Below, piece after piece: positions 11,031 through 19,245 of a DNA stretch of 54,443 nt. The number at the start of each line of letters is the position of its first letter. Within the stretch, counting starts at the first letter, position 1. The stretch is from an uncultured Anaerolineae bacterium. Lineage in GTDB: Bacteria > Chloroflexota > Anaerolineae > J036 > Brachytrichaceae. The position numbers and the translations under genes are program-made. The notes under the pieces were generated by a model. It saw only the letters and a list, made by a program, of their open reading frames with translations. It did no database searches and was not told the origin of the DNA. Location of the stretch: assembly GCA_938034415.1 (NCBI GenBank), contig CALHLE010000024.1, positions 1-54,443 on the forward strand, in the 5' to 3' direction.

Positions 11031-12431
11031 CTAGGCCGACCCCGATGCGGCGCGGCGCGCCTCTAGCTCGCGCAGCGTCTGTTCGTGGCTGGCTTTGGTG
11101 ATCGGGAAGCGCGCGACCAACATCATGCCCGCAACCAAGATCGCAGCAGCGACCGGCCCCATCATCAGCCGAATGGCGAGCAATGCGCTATCCGGCTGGG
11201 TGATCGGCTCTGTCGCGCCGGGTGGCGGGGTGATGTAGCCCGTTGCGCTCAGCACCTGGCCGACGGCGAACAATCCCAGCGCCAGGCCGAGCTTTTGCAG
11301 GAGCACGAACAACCCATAGAATGCGCCCTCGCGCCGGCGGCCGGTCTCCAGCTCGTCCAGCTCGATCACATCGGGCAGCATGGCCCAGGGGATCAGATAT
11401 GCCACGGCGACGCCGACGCCGGCCAGCGCCGCCAGCGCAATCACACTCCACGTCGGCCAATCGGGCTGTACGATGAACAGCGCGAGCGACGTCGCCACCC
11501 AGGCCGACATGCCGATGAAGTACACGCCCTTTTTGCCAACGCGTCGGCTGATCGCGTTCCAGATGAACAGCCAGATCAACGAGCTGCCTTGCACCGCCAG
11601 CAACACCAGCGGTGTAGTCTCCGGCCGGCGCAGCCAGTAGGTCAGGTAATACACGATCAGCGTGCTCACCGTCTGCACCACCAGCCAGGAGAGTAGGTAA
11701 ATGCCGGCGGCGTATCGGAAGGCGCGGTTGCGAATGGTCCACTTCAGGCTCTCGATGAAAGGCAACGATTCGGCCTCTTCGGGAGTGTGACGCTCATAGG
11801 TGCCCCAAAAGGCGAAGAAGAACGGCGCCGCGCACACAATGGCCCAGATCAGCGCCGAGACGGCATAACCGGTCTGCACATCCGAGTTGGCCGCGACGGC
11901 GTCCACGATGATCGGGTGGGTCACTGCGGCGATCAGTCCGGCGGCGATGCTGAAGGCGAAGCGGTATGAGTTCAGGCTGGTGCGCTCGTCATAGTCGCGG
12001 CTGAGTTCCGGCGTCAGCGCCGTATAGGGCACATTGACCACGGTGAACATCGTATCCAGCAGCAGCGACACGACCAGGTAATAGGCGAATTTGCCAGTGT
12101 CGCCGAGCTGCGGGGTCTGAAACAGCAGGAAGAAGGCCAGCCCGAACGGCACAGCGCCGAACAGAAACCACGGCCGCCGGCGCCCCCAGCGCGTGTTGAC
12201 GCGGTCGGAGAGCAAGCCGATCAACGGGTCGTTCACCGCATCCCAGATCTTGGTCACCAGCAGGATGACGCCGGCCGCAGCCGGTTCAAGCCGCGCCACG
12301 TCGGTGAAGAAATAGAGCAGGAAGAAGCTCATGATGGCCGTGGCGACGGCCGGACCGACGTCGCCGCTGCCGAAGGCCAGCTTGGTGAGCAAAGGCACCT
12401 TCTCAGTGGTAGAGAGCGTTGGGGTGTTCAT
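11031..12431 (-). CDS. GPH-family (MelB-like) sugar:cation symporter
   Basis: 466 residues with about 12 transmembrane segments. The signature of the glycoside-pentoside-hexuronide family is clear: KLAFGSGDVGPAVATA near the N-terminus and ILLVTKIWDAVNDPLIGLLS followed by DRVNTRWGRRRPWFLFGAVP. Members couple uptake of glycosides or uronides to H+, Na+ or Li+. The substrate cannot be assigned. I prefer the ATG at 12431 (MNTPTLSTTEKVP) to a TTG seven codons upstream at 12452; neither has a strong SD. No sugar-metabolism operon surrounds it. Confidence 0.85.
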   Translation of the reverse strand: MNTPTLSTTEKVPLLTKLAFGSGDVGPAVATAIMSFFLLYFFTDVARLEPAAAGVILLVTKIWDAVNDPLIGLLSDRVNTRWGRRRPWFLFGAVPFGLAFFLLFQTPQLGDTGKFAYYLVVSLLLDTMFTVVNVPYTALTPELSRDYDERTSLNSYRFAFSIAAGLIAAVTHPIIVDAVAANSDVQTGYAVSALIWAIVCAAPFFFAFWGTYERHTPEEAESLPFIESLKWTIRNRAFRYAAGIYLLSWLVVQTVSTLIVYYLTYWLRRPETTPLVLLAVQGSSLIWLFIWNAISRRVGKKGVYFIGMSAWVATSLALFIVQPDWPTWSVIALAALAGVGVAVAYLIPWAMLPDVIELDELETGRRREGAFYGLFVLLQKLGLALGLFAVGQVLSATGYITPPPGATEPITQPDSALLAIRLMMGPVAAAILVAGMMLVARFPITKASHEQTLRELEARRAASGSA

Positions 12432-12479
12432 CTTGCGGTGTGCTTCGTGCAATAGGCGATGAGTCCTGCACCCGCGCGA

Positions 12480-13094
12480 TCATGATGCCGGCACAAGCTT
12501 TAGCTCGCCGGCGCTGAGGTCGCTCAGCGCGCGTTGCAGATCCGCGATGTTCTCCTCGGCGACGCTGAGCGTGAGCAGCACGCCCGCGCCGAACGTTTCA
12601 CTTTCGGGCAATACATCGTCGCGCGCGGCGATCAGCCGTTTGACGCGCTCGTAGAGCGGATAGGGGACTTCGAGTAGGCATTGCCGACGCTCGACGCGTT
12701 CCGCGCGCGGCAGAGCGTCCAGCGCAGCTTGCAGCGCGCCGCCGAACGCGCGCACCAATCCGCCGGTGCCGAGCTTGGTGCCGCCGAAGTAGCGCGAGAC
12801 GACGGCGACGACATCGCCCAGCCCGCTGCCCTGCAGCACGGCCAGCATCGGCCTGCCGGCTGTGCCGCTCGGCTCGCCGCCGTCGTTGCAGCCGTCAATC
12901 ACGCTGGCGCCAAAGCCGATGCGATAGGCGTAGGCGTGCGAGCTGGCGTCGGCCAACTCCGCCTTGACGCGCCGGATGAACGTGAGCGCCTCCTCCACCG
13001 TGCGCGCTTCGGCTATCGTGCAAATGAAACGCGAGTTGGCCACGCGCGTCTCGACGCGCGTTTGGGTCGCCGGGATGGGATAGCGCGCAGACAT
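12480..13094 (-). CDS. IMPACT/YigZ-family protein
   Basis: 204 residues. The IMPACT domain is recognised by KSRF-like NSRFICTIAEARTVEEAL, ASSHAYAYRIG, DGGEPSGTAGRPMLAVLQGS and VSRYFGGTKLGTGGLVRAFGG. A C-terminal DUF1949 ferredoxin-like domain follows (about 135-204). Members are thought to act in translation or ribosome-related control, and the bacterial role is poorly defined. The open frame extends another 107 codons upstream, but the family start matches the ATG at 13094; the extra stretch lies antisense to the next gene and is non-coding. It is divergent from the ICMT-like gene, 64 bp apart. Confidence 0.9.
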   Translation of the reverse strand: MSARYPIPATQTRVETRVANSRFICTIAEARTVEEALTFIRRVKAELADASSHAYAYRIGFGASVIDGCNDGGEPSGTAGRPMLAVLQGSGLGDVVAVVSRYFGGTKLGTGGLVRAFGGALQAALDALPRAERVERRQCLLEVPYPLYERVKRLIAARDDVLPESETFGAGVLLTLSVAEENIADLQRALSDLSAGELKLVPAS

Positions 13095-13158
13095 CGTAAG
13101 CCAGCGGAAGTCTATCCGAAAACGCGCGGCGCGTAGCTGTGTATCATCCCGATAACAC

Positions 13159-13641
13159 ATGCGACGCATCGCTTTCGGGTCGCGCGGGGAATGGTGGGTC
13201 GTTGCGCAGTTTACCCTGCTGCCCATCCTGCTCGCAGCGACGTGGCTGGCGCCGATCGGCCGGCCCTGGCCGGCGGCGCTCAGTTGGATTGCGCGTGGCC
13301 TGGGCGCAGTCATCGCCATCGGCGCAGCCGGCCTGTTCGCCTGGGGCGTGATGGCGCTGGGGCGCAACCTCACCCCCAATCCCAAGCCGCTGGACGATGG
13401 CCATCTGGTGCGCACCGGCGCATATGCGGTTGTGCGCCACCCGATCTACGCCGGAGTGATCTTGGGCATGCTGGCCATCGGCCTCTTCCTCAACAGCGTC
13501 ATCGGTTTGCTTTCGTCGGTCGTCCTGTTCATCTTCTTTGACCTAAAGTCGCGCCGAGAGGAACGCTGGCTGCGGGAGAAATATCCTGAATATGCCGACT
13601 ATTGCCGGCGGACGCGCAAGCTCATCCCATGGGTCTACTGA
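13159..13641 (+). CDS. Isoprenylcysteine carboxyl methyltransferase-like membrane protein
   Basis: 160 residues with four hydrophobic segments. The C-terminal half carries the ICMT/PEMT signature: GHLVRTGAYAVVRHPIYAG (SAM-binding RHPxY) and the late EERWLREKYPEYADYCRR. Family members methylate small lipophilic or protein substrates at the membrane. In bacteria the substrate is generally unknown. A TATCAT hexamer (13142-13147) ends 11 nt before the ATG, leaving almost no leader and no SD. It converges on the ABC lipoprotein gene with a perfect palindrome between them. Confidence 0.88.
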   Translation: MRRIAFGSRGEWWVVAQFTLLPILLAATWLAPIGRPWPAALSWIARGLGAVIAIGAAGLFAWGVMALGRNLTPNPKPLDDGHLVRTGAYAVVRHPIYAGVILGMLAIGLFLNSVIGLLSSVVLFIFFDLKSRREERWLREKYPEYADYCRRTRKLIPWVY

Positions 13642-13667
13642 CGCGCAGCAGAAAGCCGGCTGCCTAG

Positions 13668-13694
13668 GTGGGCGAAGGCATTGCCTTCGCCCAC
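13668..13694. terminator. Bidirectional hairpin between convergent genes
   Basis: The arms GTGGGCGAAGGCA (13668-13680) and TGCCTTCGCCCAC (13682-13694) are perfectly complementary around a single T. The structure sits between the stop codons at 13641 (+) and 13713 (-). There is no long T-tract, so it may act as a transcript 3'-end stabiliser or weak terminator in both directions. Confidence 0.6.
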
Positions 13695-13712
13695 TTATCT
13701 GCGGTGTGGCCA

Positions 13713-14714
13713 TCAGCGCTGCTTGGCCAGCTCGAGGATCTGGGTGGTGAAGGCGCCGGCGACGTCGAGCGAGGGCAGCGCGTTATAGCGGTAGAGCATG
13801 TCAGCCAGGGCCTGCCACTGCTCTTTGGTCTGCCACCCCCAACCGCGCGCTTGGGTGACGTCGCTCTGTGCATCTCGCAGCTCGGTGAGCAACATGTAGC
13901 GCATATGGTCCGGGTTAGTCTCCGGGCCGGCGTATTTCAACACGATTTGCACGGCCTCATCGGGATGCTCTGCCGCGTATGCGATGCCGCGCAAGGCAGC
14001 CCGCAGAAAGCGCGCCAGCGTCTCCGGTTGCTCGCGCAGCAGCGACTCGCTGGTGGTGTAGGTCAGCCCCAGGGTTGGCACGCCGTAGTCAGCCGCGTCC
14101 CACAGCGTGATCTCATGGCCCAGGCTGCGCAGCAGGAACGGCTCGTTGGATTTGAAGAGCGGGTAAACATCCACCTTGCCCTCGACCAGCACGCGCGGGT
14201 CGAAGCCGACGTTGACGAGATTGACTTGGTTCACGTCGGCGCCGGCGGCGGACAACAGCGCGAATAGGTCGGGGGGCGGCGTGCCTTTGTAGCCCACCAA
14301 GCGCCCTTCCCAGTCCTTCGGGCTGTTGATCCCAGAGCCTTTGAGCGCAGCGAAGGCTTGCTGGCCGCGCTGACCGATGAGCGCGATCGCGACCAGGGGG
14401 AGGCCGGGATCGGCGCGGCGCTGCAGCAGCGTCGCCGCATCCTGAGTGGTGACTTGCACCTTGCCGGCGACCAGCAGTTGCAAGTGCTGGCCCTGGCCAG
14501 GCGAATGCTCAATGGTCACTTCTAATCCTTCGGCCTGGAAGTAGCCCTTCTCCTGAGCGACGTAGGCCCCCACGAAGGGCAGATTGGCCTGTGGCTTGTA
14601 GCCGGCCATGAAGGTGAGCTTGGTCGGCGAGGCTCTGGGCGGCGGTGCAGGCAAGGCTTGGCAAGCCGCGACCGCCAGCGTGAGCGCGACGAAGAGCAAA
14701 CGACGAAATAGCAT
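13713..14714 (-). CDS. NMT1/THI5-type ABC substrate-binding lipoprotein
   Basis: 333 residues. The signal peptide ends in a lipobox (LAVAAC, Cys18), so the protein is membrane-anchored outside the cell. The mature domain shows the NMT1/SsuA fold: KLTFMAGYKPQANLPFVGAY, VAQEKGYFQAEGLEV, DAATLLQRR and GINSPKDWEGRLVGYKGTPP. Homologues bind thiamine pyrimidines, sulfonates or similar small molecules. A GGAGG SD stands 9 nt before the ATG at 14714. It is the last gene of a minus-strand group (regulator, permease, binding protein) that has no ATPase gene, so it must use an ATPase encoded elsewhere. Confidence 0.9.
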   Translation of the reverse strand: MLFRRLLFVALTLAVAACQALPAPPPRASPTKLTFMAGYKPQANLPFVGAYVAQEKGYFQAEGLEVTIEHSPGQGQHLQLLVAGKVQVTTQDAATLLQRRADPGLPLVAIALIGQRGQQAFAALKGSGINSPKDWEGRLVGYKGTPPPDLFALLSAAGADVNQVNLVNVGFDPRVLVEGKVDVYPLFKSNEPFLLRSLGHEITLWDAADYGVPTLGLTYTTSESLLREQPETLARFLRAALRGIAYAAEHPDEAVQIVLKYAGPETNPDHMRYMLLTELRDAQSDVTQARGWGWQTKEQWQALADMLYRYNALPSLDVAGAFTTQILELAKQR

Positions 14715-14742
14715 GATTTGTTACCTCCGTATGTGCTTGGAT

Positions 14743-15552
14743 TCAGGGGGTTGGCCGCCAGTAAGCGAGGCGGCGTTCGACGTAGGTAATGGTTTGATAG
14801 AGCGCAATGCTGGCTGCCGTGATGATGAAGATGGCGGCGAATAAGAAGGGCAAATTCAGGTTGGTGTAGGCCAGCCACATCGTGCGCCCTAATCCGCCCG
14901 AGGCGCCGGTCCACTCTGCGACGATCGCGCCGATGAGGGCCAAAGGCGCGCTCACCTTCAGGCCGGCGAAAAGATGCGGCAGGCTATGCGGCAGCCGCAA
15001 GTGCCACAGCGCTTCCCAGCGACTGGCGCGCCAGACGCGAAAGAGGTCTTGCAGGCTCGGCGTGATCGTCTGGAGTCCCACCAGGGCGTTCACCAGGATG
15101 GGGAAGAAGGTCACCAGCGCAGTGATGATCGCCTTGGGTTGCCAGCCGAAGCCGAGCCAGATGGTCAACAGCGGCGCAATCACCACCAGCGGCGTGGATT
15201 TCACCAGGATCGCCAGGCTCATCACCCCTTGCTCGACCCGCGGCCAAAGGGTGACCAAGACGGCCGCGCACATGGCAACGCTGCTGCCCAGCAACAACCC
15301 CAGCAACGCCTCGCCAAAGGTGATCAGTGCAGCCTGGAGATAGGTCGGCAAGTGCTGGGCCAGCGTATGGAATACGAGACTGGGGGCCGGCAGCAGATAA
15401 ACTGGCGTGTTGCTCACGCGGACGAACGCTTCCCAGCCCGCAAGCGCGATGAAGAGCACCCCAGCAGTAGTCCACCGATTGCGTTGCGAGAGCGGCTTTG
15501 CCGGATGCGTCGGGCGACCCAAGACGGCGGCGCGCTGCGTCCCAGAAGCCAT
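14743..15552 (-). CDS. ABC transporter permease (SsuC/ThiX-like)
   Basis: 269 residues with about six transmembrane helices. The BPD_transp_1 domain includes LVKSTPLVVIAPLLTIWLGF and the EAA loop EALWHLRLPHSLPHLFAGLK, the contact for the ATPase, followed by LALIGAIVAEWTGASGGLGR. It pairs with the NMT1-like lipoprotein encoded 28 bp downstream. The start ATG at 15552 lies 3 bp from the regulator stop codon, which suggests coupled translation. Substrate unknown. Confidence 0.92.
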   Translation of the reverse strand: MASGTQRAAVLGRPTHPAKPLSQRNRWTTAGVLFIALAGWEAFVRVSNTPVYLLPAPSLVFHTLAQHLPTYLQAALITFGEALLGLLLGSSVAMCAAVLVTLWPRVEQGVMSLAILVKSTPLVVIAPLLTIWLGFGWQPKAIITALVTFFPILVNALVGLQTITPSLQDLFRVWRASRWEALWHLRLPHSLPHLFAGLKVSAPLALIGAIVAEWTGASGGLGRTMWLAYTNLNLPFLFAAIFIITAASIALYQTITYVERRLAYWRPTP

Positions 15553-15555
15553 CGC

Positions 15556-16701
15556 TCAGACAACCGGCTGCGGCGAAGCCAAACCGCGCCAGCCGCGCAG
15601 ATGCTCCACCTCGACTTTGAAAACCTGCGCCACCTGTCGGGCGTAGGACGGCGCCAGCGCATGCCCCAGATAGCGCTGGGTGAGCCGCGCAAGCAGGCGA
15701 CGCCGCTCATCCTCGCCGAGGTTGCTCATCAGGCGGGCTTTGCCCCGGGCTACCACGCGGCGCAGCGGCGGCCAGGGTTCATCCACCGTCAGCGAGACGA
15801 GCGGATTTTGACAAACGTAGTCCGGCCAGCGCGACCCATGCCAGGCGATTACGGTGAAAGCCTGCCCGTCCCACTCCTGCCAGAGAGGGATGACATGCGG
15901 GCGACCATCGGGACGCAAGCAGGCCAGGCGCGCCGAGACCGGCTGATGCAGAAAGGTCTCGACTTGTCCGGGGGTGAGCGCCTCCAAAGGTTGCAGTTCG
16001 GCCGGCGAATGGGAAGCGAACGGCGCGTAAGTCAATGCGCCGAGGCGATAAGAGATATGCGCCGCCAGGTCCCGCAACTCAGGGCCGATCCGTTCGCATA
16101 GCGTCCGCGAATCCCAGCGATAGGCCAGCGCGCTCAGCACAACTGCCGCACGCGCTTGAGCGCCGTCGGGGCAAATCGGCGCTGCCAGGTCGAGCGTCTC
16201 CGTCGCGGCGGCGAGCGAAAGCCCATTCATGAGGCTCGCCGGCTGGGTGGACGGCGCAAACAGCGCCTGCGCCGCGTCAATCTGGCGATACGTCTGGCCG
16301 ATCTGGAAGACACGGCGCGTCTCCGGGCTGCCCTCCACCTGGGCCAATACCAATAGGCCATCGGCGACGGGAACGACGAGCGCCACAGTCTCCGGCCAGG
16401 CTTTTGCGGCGGCCTCCTGATAAAACGCCGCGATTAGCTCACTGTGGCTCGAAGCAGGGCGCGCGCGCCACAACGAGAGGCGCGGGCCGGCAAAGTAGCG
16501 CCCCCGCCGCTCGGATTGCTCCAGGTATCCCAGCGCTTTGAGCCCCTTGAGCAAGGCAAAGAGCGAGGAACGCGGAAGGCCCACCTCCTGAGCAAGCGCG
16601 TTCGGGGTCAATCCCTCAGGGTGAGCGAGCACCGCCTCGATCAACCGCAGCACGCGCCTGGCGCTGCCGATGAAATCGAGGCCTCCTTCGTAATCTTGCA
16701 T
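15556..16701 (-). CDS. IclR-type regulator fused to a PNPOx-like (PPOX) domain
   Basis: 381 residues. Residues about 12-65 are a winged helix of the IclR type (SARRVLRLIEAVLAHPEGLT, then NALAQEVGLPRSSLFALLKG). Residues about 70-215 resemble a degenerate IclR effector domain (ETVALVVPVADGLLVLAQVE). Residues about 225-375 match the split-barrel pyridoxamine 5'-phosphate oxidase-like family (SARLACLRPDGRPHVIPLW, NPLVSLTVDEPWPPLRRVVA), which binds FMN, F420 or related cofactors. I do not know this three-part architecture as a characterised protein. It is the first gene of the ABC permease/lipoprotein group. Two palindromes and a TAAAAT hexamer lie just upstream of its ATG, which suggests autoregulation. 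A flavin-sensing or vitamin-sensing role is inference. Confidence 0.82.
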   Translation of the reverse strand: MQDYEGGLDFIGSARRVLRLIEAVLAHPEGLTPNALAQEVGLPRSSLFALLKGLKALGYLEQSERRGRYFAGPRLSLWRARPASSHSELIAAFYQEAAAKAWPETVALVVPVADGLLVLAQVEGSPETRRVFQIGQTYRQIDAAQALFAPSTQPASLMNGLSLAAATETLDLAAPICPDGAQARAAVVLSALAYRWDSRTLCERIGPELRDLAAHISYRLGALTYAPFASHSPAELQPLEALTPGQVETFLHQPVSARLACLRPDGRPHVIPLWQEWDGQAFTVIAWHGSRWPDYVCQNPLVSLTVDEPWPPLRRVVARGKARLMSNLGEDERRRLLARLTQRYLGHALAPSYARQVAQVFKVEVEHLRGWRGLASPQPVV

Positions 16702-16702
16702 A

Positions 16703-16718
16703 CTGGACTACAGTCCAG
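16703..16718. promoter_or_regulatory. Palindromic operator candidate at the regulator start
   Basis: CTGGACT-AC-AGTCCAG is a perfect 7-bp inverted repeat one base upstream of the regulator ATG (16701). A minus-strand TAAAAT (16725-16720) places the transcription start inside it. Its size and position fit a repressor site, most simply for the adjacent IclR-type protein. Confidence 0.55.
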
Positions 16719-16724
16719 CATTTT

Positions 16725-16740
16725 AATCCATATGTGGATT
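16725..16740. promoter_or_regulatory. Second palindrome upstream of the regulator
   Basis: AATCCA-TATG-TGGATT is a 6-bp inverted repeat with a 4-bp centre, 6 bp from the first palindrome. It differs in sequence from the first, so it may bind another factor or simply be a chance palindrome. Confidence 0.35.
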
Positions 16741-16753
16741 ACTGTCACCCGGT

Positions 16754-17974
16754 CTAAAGCATCGCCGGCAGCAGCGCGTAGAACCGCGTGGCCTGCACCA
16801 CGTCTTCCAGGCGCACCTGGTCGAGCACGCTGTGCGCGTGGCGCTCGTCGCCGGGGCCGAAGCCGATGGCGGGGATGCCGGCGATGCCGGCCCAATACGT
16901 GCCGTTGGTGGAGAAGTCCCACTTGCCGGTTGCGGCGCGCCGTCCGAAGGCCAGCTCGGTGGCGGCGAGCGCCGCCTGCGCCAATGGATGGGATTCGTCC
17001 AGCGCCCAGGCGGGGAAGTACTTGTCCACGACCAGCGTAAAGCCGGTGTAGCTGGGCGTATCGTATTGCAGCAGCTCAAGCCGGATGGAGTTGGTGGGTG
17101 AAGCATCGGTCTGCGCCGCATCCACGATGGCCTGCACCTCGGCAAGCGCGCTCTCTAGCGTGTCGCCGAAGGTGATGCGCCGGTCAATGAAGATGGTCGC
17201 CTCGTCCGGCACGGCGTTGATGCTGGGGGTGCGCACGCGCATATCGCTGACGGTAACCGTGCCTTTGCCGAGGAAGTCGTGGGCGCGCAGGCGCGGGTCC
17301 AGGTCGCGGATGCCGGCGATGATGGGCAGCAGTTTGTAGATGGCGTTGTCGCCCAGCCAGTTGCTGGCGGCGTGCGCGCTGCGCCCTTTGGCCGTCACCT
17401 TCATTTCGACGCGCCCTTTGTGACCGCGATAGACCTGCATGCGCGTCGGCTCGCCGATCACGACGAAATCCGGCCGCACTTTCGGATCGTGTTCGACGAA
17501 CGCGCGGGGGGCGATGCCATCGCAGGCCTCTTCCATGTTGCCGAAGTAGTAGGCCGTCCAGCCGTCGAGCCAGCCCAGGTCGCGGGCCAGGGCGAGGCCG
17601 TAGATCATGCCGGGCGTACTGCCCTTTTCGTCGCAGGCGCCGCGCGCGTAGAGCACGCCGTCCTCTACCTTGCCCGCGAACGGGTCCCAAGCCCATTGCG
17701 CCGGATCGCCGATGCCGACCGTGTCAATGTGCGAGTCGAAGACGATGACGCGCGGGCCGTGGCCGATGCGCCCCAGGATATTGCCCATGGCATCGAAGCG
17801 CACTTCAGCGAAGCCGAGCCGGCGCATCTCTTGAGCGCAGCGCTCGCCTACGGCCCGGATTTGCGAGTCCATGCTGGGGATGGCGCACAGCTCGCGCATG
17901 AAGCGCGTGATGTCGGCGCGGTGAGCTTCGACGTGAGCGCGTAGTGCAATCAGTTGCTCAGCAGTGGGTGTCAT
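16754..17974 (-). CDS. M20-family metallohydrolase, YgeY-like
   Basis: 406 residues. Di-zinc M20 motifs are complete: VIVFDSHIDTVGIGD (His82, Asp84), GACDEKGS (Asp115), NMEEACDG (Glu148-Glu149), GEPTRMQVYRGHKGR and the late His in DERHAHSVLDQV. RMQVYRGHKGRVEMKVTAKG and CDEKGSTPGMIYGLALA resemble the YgeY group linked in E. coli to purine/selenium metabolism, which hydrolyses N-carbamoyl or N-acyl bonds. The exact substrate is unknown. A GGAGG SD lies 4-5 nt before the ATG at 17974. The regulator/ABC group begins 53 bp downstream on the same strand, so the enzyme may act on the imported compound. Confidence 0.88.
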   Translation of the reverse strand: MTPTAEQLIALRAHVEAHRADITRFMRELCAIPSMDSQIRAVGERCAQEMRRLGFAEVRFDAMGNILGRIGHGPRVIVFDSHIDTVGIGDPAQWAWDPFAGKVEDGVLYARGACDEKGSTPGMIYGLALARDLGWLDGWTAYYFGNMEEACDGIAPRAFVEHDPKVRPDFVVIGEPTRMQVYRGHKGRVEMKVTAKGRSAHAASNWLGDNAIYKLLPIIAGIRDLDPRLRAHDFLGKGTVTVSDMRVRTPSINAVPDEATIFIDRRITFGDTLESALAEVQAIVDAAQTDASPTNSIRLELLQYDTPSYTGFTLVVDKYFPAWALDESHPLAQAALAATELAFGRRAATGKWDFSTNGTYWAGIAGIPAIGFGPGDERHAHSVLDQVRLEDVVQATRFYALLPAML

Positions 17975-18409
17975 TCAGCCTCCGGCGTCGCAGGCTTGTC
18001 TGTCTAAAGGCCCTGGCGCACTTGTCCAACGGCGCCAATTCTAGCCTTGGCCCGCAATTCTCACCTGTATCACTTGTTCCCGGCCGACGGCGCGGCCTAG
18101 AGAGATGGGCGGAGAGAGGCCGCAGCGCCTGATCTTCCGCCAGCGTGTTTCACAATCTCCCCGTCGCGTGACCGGGAGGATAGGAGGGCGCTATGGGCGC
18201 GTCCCCACGGTTCACGCGGCAAGCGGCGATTGGTGGATCGCCCGCCTGCGCCGCGAGGGGCCGGCGCACATTGCAAACTGCCGGCAAGGGTACAATCCAT
18301 GAGACTTTGCTGCCGATCCGGCCTGGGCATGGCGCGCAAGCGGCGAGTGTTCGACGCCAGGTGCGGCTCCGGCCGGCCGGCGCGCAACTGAAGGTGCAAC
18401 GACCAACCG
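17975..18409. other. 435-bp intergenic region
   Basis: No convincing gene is present. TACAAT at 18291-18296 on the plus strand is the best promoter for the operon starting at 18410 and would give a leader of about 107 nt. TTGCAA (18271-18276) stands at a short 14-bp spacing. A 30-codon frame from 18299 (MRLCCRSGLG...) is unlikely to be translated because the predicted transcript start lies inside or after its ATG. No recognised riboswitch. Confidence 0.5.
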
Positions 18410-19243
18410 ATGACGCAATCGCTTCACACTTCCGTAGCCAATCGCATCCTGGTGCTGGTGGCGCTGTTGGCGCTCACGCCGGTGCTGTTGCTCGTGGTCG
18501 AGCTGCCCTCGCGCAATGCGTCGTTGACCTTCCTCGGCTCCCCCCTCTCGATTAACCTCAACGCGGACTCGCTGCTGATCCTCTTTCTGCCGGTGCTCAC
18601 CATCGCCGGCGTGGACTGGGTGTTGCGCGACCACCCCGACGTGCGAGCCGGCGAGGTGCCCTTCCTCTTCCCGTTCTGGATGGCGCCTGGGCTAACCGCC
18701 CTTGCCCTAGCCCTGTTGCTCACCCGGCTGACGAGCTGGCCGGTGTGGATCGGCGCGCTGGTAGTCGGCGTCGTCATCCTGGGCGCGCTCATCGTGGCCG
18801 AGTATTACACCATCACGCCGAATACGCCGGCCTATCCGATCGCGCGCCTGGCCGTAACCGGCCTGAGCTACCTCATCGCCTTCAGCCTATTTACCCTCAT
18901 CTACAGCACGCGCGAGCGCAGCGTGATCACGGCGACCGGCGCATTGCTGGTCGCGCTGGCGCTGGCGCTGGATTTGTTCGCGCCGCACATCATCGGCCTG
19001 CGCCAAGCGGCGCTGTTCGCCGTCATCGTGAGCTGGCTGGTCGGCCAGGCGACGTGGGCGCTGAACTATTGGAACGTCTCGAACTGGAGCGCCGGTGTGG
19101 TGCTGTTGACGGTGTTCTACGTGTCCGTCGGCATCACGCAACAGCACTTCCAAGGCCGGCTCTCGCGCGGCGTGCTGATCGAATTTGCAGTTGTCACGTG
19201 CATCGCGCTGATCGTGGCCTGGCAACTGGCAGGGGTGCGATAG
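18410..19243 (+). CDS. Polytopic membrane protein of unknown function
   Basis: 277 residues with about eight hydrophobic helices and short loops. The first (RILVLVALLALTPVLLLVV) follows a 12-residue cytoplasmic tail. LFLPVLTIAGVDWVLRDHP, YPIARLAVTGLSYLIAFSLF and NYWNVSNWSAGVVLLTVFYV are notable segments. I do not recognise a catalytic motif. Proteins of this look occur in Chloroflexota next to sugar-kinase genes, but I cannot name a role. There is no SD before the ATG. It is the first gene of a tight operon; the kinase start codon follows its stop by two bases. Confidence 0.75.
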   Translation: MTQSLHTSVANRILVLVALLALTPVLLLVVELPSRNASLTFLGSPLSINLNADSLLILFLPVLTIAGVDWVLRDHPDVRAGEVPFLFPFWMAPGLTALALALLLTRLTSWPVWIGALVVGVVILGALIVAEYYTITPNTPAYPIARLAVTGLSYLIAFSLFTLIYSTRERSVITATGALLVALALALDLFAPHIIGLRQAALFAVIVSWLVGQATWALNYWNVSNWSAGVVLLTVFYVSVGITQQHFQGRLSRGVLIEFAVVTCIALIVAWQLAGVR

Positions 19244-19245
19244 CG

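Noticed and set aside
11025-11034. Palindrome CTAGATCTAG containing the stop codons of both degV and the MFS gene
   Set aside because: Short and easily explained by two facing TAG codons; no T-run or longer stem to support a terminator.
12480-13415. Long 311-codon version of the IMPACT protein
   Set aside because: The extra N-terminus is antisense to the ICMT-like gene and unlike the family; ATG 13094 fits the domain start.
18299-18391. Possible 30-codon leader peptide before the 18410 operon
   Set aside because: No SD, and the -10 (18291-18296) would start transcription inside its ATG; composition gives no attenuation pattern.
18745-19245. Upstream extension of the PsuK-like frame
   Set aside because: Overlaps the membrane-protein gene in another frame and has an Arg/Gly-rich shadow composition; GTG 19246 gives the family-length protein.
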